A DNA stretch of 64,000 bases from Chamaelirium japonicum (lineage: Eukaryota; Streptophyta; Magnoliopsida; Liliales; Melanthiaceae): contig CANTAL010000095.1 of NCBI GenBank assembly GCA_947650365.1, positions 310,001 to 374,000 of the forward strand, read 5' to 3'. Shown here one piece after another: positions 63,731 through 64,000 of the stretch. A model generated the notes under the pieces. The model made no database searches. It saw nothing but the letters and a program-made list of their open reading frames with translations, and was not told where the DNA came from. Positions within the stretch are counted from its first letter, which is position 1; each line of letters starts with the position of its first letter. The translations under genes and the position numbers were made by a program.

Positions 63731-64000
63731 TTCATTCTAATTCATTCATACAATCCATTCTAATTCTTTCACACCATCTATTCTAATTCATTCGTTGGAT
63801 GCATTCTAATTCATTCGTACAATCTATTCTATTTCATTCGTACGATCCATTCTTACTCATTCGTATGATCCATTCTAATTCATTCGGACGAATGTATCCA
63901 TTCTAATTTATTCGTACGATCCATTCTAATTCATTCGTACGATCCATTCTAATTCATTCGTAAGATCCATTCTAATTCATTCGTACGATCCATTCTAATT
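63731..64000 (-). repeat. Satellite block 75 (-), cut by the window edge
   Basis: Opens like blocks 25 and 61, then joins the ACAATCTATTC, TTACTCATTCG and TTCGGACG series. It is still in perfect 23-bp register at the last base, so the array continues to the right. Confidence 0.93.

Larger units (their letters stand above)
869..64000. repeat. Multiply inverted 23-bp/28-bp satellite field
   Basis: The monomer has two related halves, GAATGAATTA (10 bp) and GAATGGATCGTAC (13 bp); GAATG opens both. The consensus has 8 G/C in 23. A 28-bp form replaces CGTAC with ACATTCGTGC. Monomers run head to tail inside blocks, but direction flips 74 times, giving 75 blocks listed individually below (+ for the GAATG direction, - for the CATTC direction). 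About 36.0 kb is + and 27.1 kb is -. The commonest substitutions are CG to TG or CA at the two CpGs. The field runs off the right edge. I found no gene or unrelated insert anywhere in it. GAATG/CATTC periodicity recalls human satellites II/III, but the unit is different and I infer no common descent. Confidence 0.98.

Noticed and set aside
869-64000. CRISPR array (23-bp repeats with short variable parts)
   Set aside because: The whole 23-bp unit repeats and no unique spacers separate the copies. The direction flips repeatedly, there are no cas genes, and the flanking LINE is eukaryotic.
869-64000. Telomeric or subtelomeric simple repeat
   Set aside because: No TTTAGGG, TTAGGG or related telomere unit is present. 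The unit is 23 bp and lies in both orientations.
869-64000. The frequent inversions being an assembly artefact
   Set aside because: Not fully excluded. However, identical switches with identical flanks occur at distant sites and are associated with different outer sequences and small differences, which random misjoins would not produce. Long reads would settle it.

Overview
The window comes from a eukaryotic, most probably flowering-plant, chromosome. Only about the first 868 bases are non-satellite DNA. They hold part of a LINE (non-LTR retrotransposon) reverse transcriptase on the minus strand, with an uninterrupted reading frame and the motif wording typical of plant LINEs. The remaining ~63.1 kb, up to the right edge, is one satellite field. 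I see no host gene, rRNA, tRNA, CRISPR array or DNA transposon in it. The species cannot be named from the sequence.

The satellite is built on a 23-bp monomer made of two related halves, GAATGAATTA and GAATGGATCGTAC. The main length variant is a 28-bp monomer in which CGTAC is replaced by ACATTCGTGC. That insert makes a small near-palindrome, CATTCGTGCGAATG. Most base changes fall on the two CpG steps of the monomer (C to T, or G to A), as expected if the array has been CpG-methylated.

The striking property is orientation. The array is not one head-to-tail tandem but about 75 head-to-tail blocks whose direction flips 74 times, plus three inversion islands of 12-15 bp. Blocks range from one inverted monomer (23 bp) to about 3 kb. 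About 36.0 kb reads in the GAATG direction (called + here) and 27.1 kb in the CATTC direction (called -). Many switch points are short perfect palindromes centred on CGTACG, GAATTC, GGATCC, TCTAGA or GTGCAC. The same switch sequences recur at several distant sites with the same flanks, so most switches were copied rather than made independently.

Several layers of higher-order repetition sit on top: marker monomer pairs found in both orientations; a 572-bp direct period near 27.4-28.3 kb; a 405/428-bp tandem duplication near 53.0-53.8 kb; a ~3.0-kb composite (one - block plus one + block) repeated between 52.8 and 58.7 kb; and 0.3-1.8 kb composite blocks repeated at spacings of about 4.0, 5.5, 17.7, 17.8, 21.7 and 42.2 kb. 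The likely history is monomer amplification, formation of higher-order units, inversion by strand switching at palindromes, then repeated segmental amplification of inversion-bearing blocks.

Nothing here works as a gene system. The unusual features are the multiply inverted satellite and its contact with the LINE, where the first satellite unit continues the LINE reading frame. Any long transcript of the array would fold on itself, which is a plausible but untested route to small RNAs and heterochromatin. Block boundaries were read by eye and are good to a few bases.
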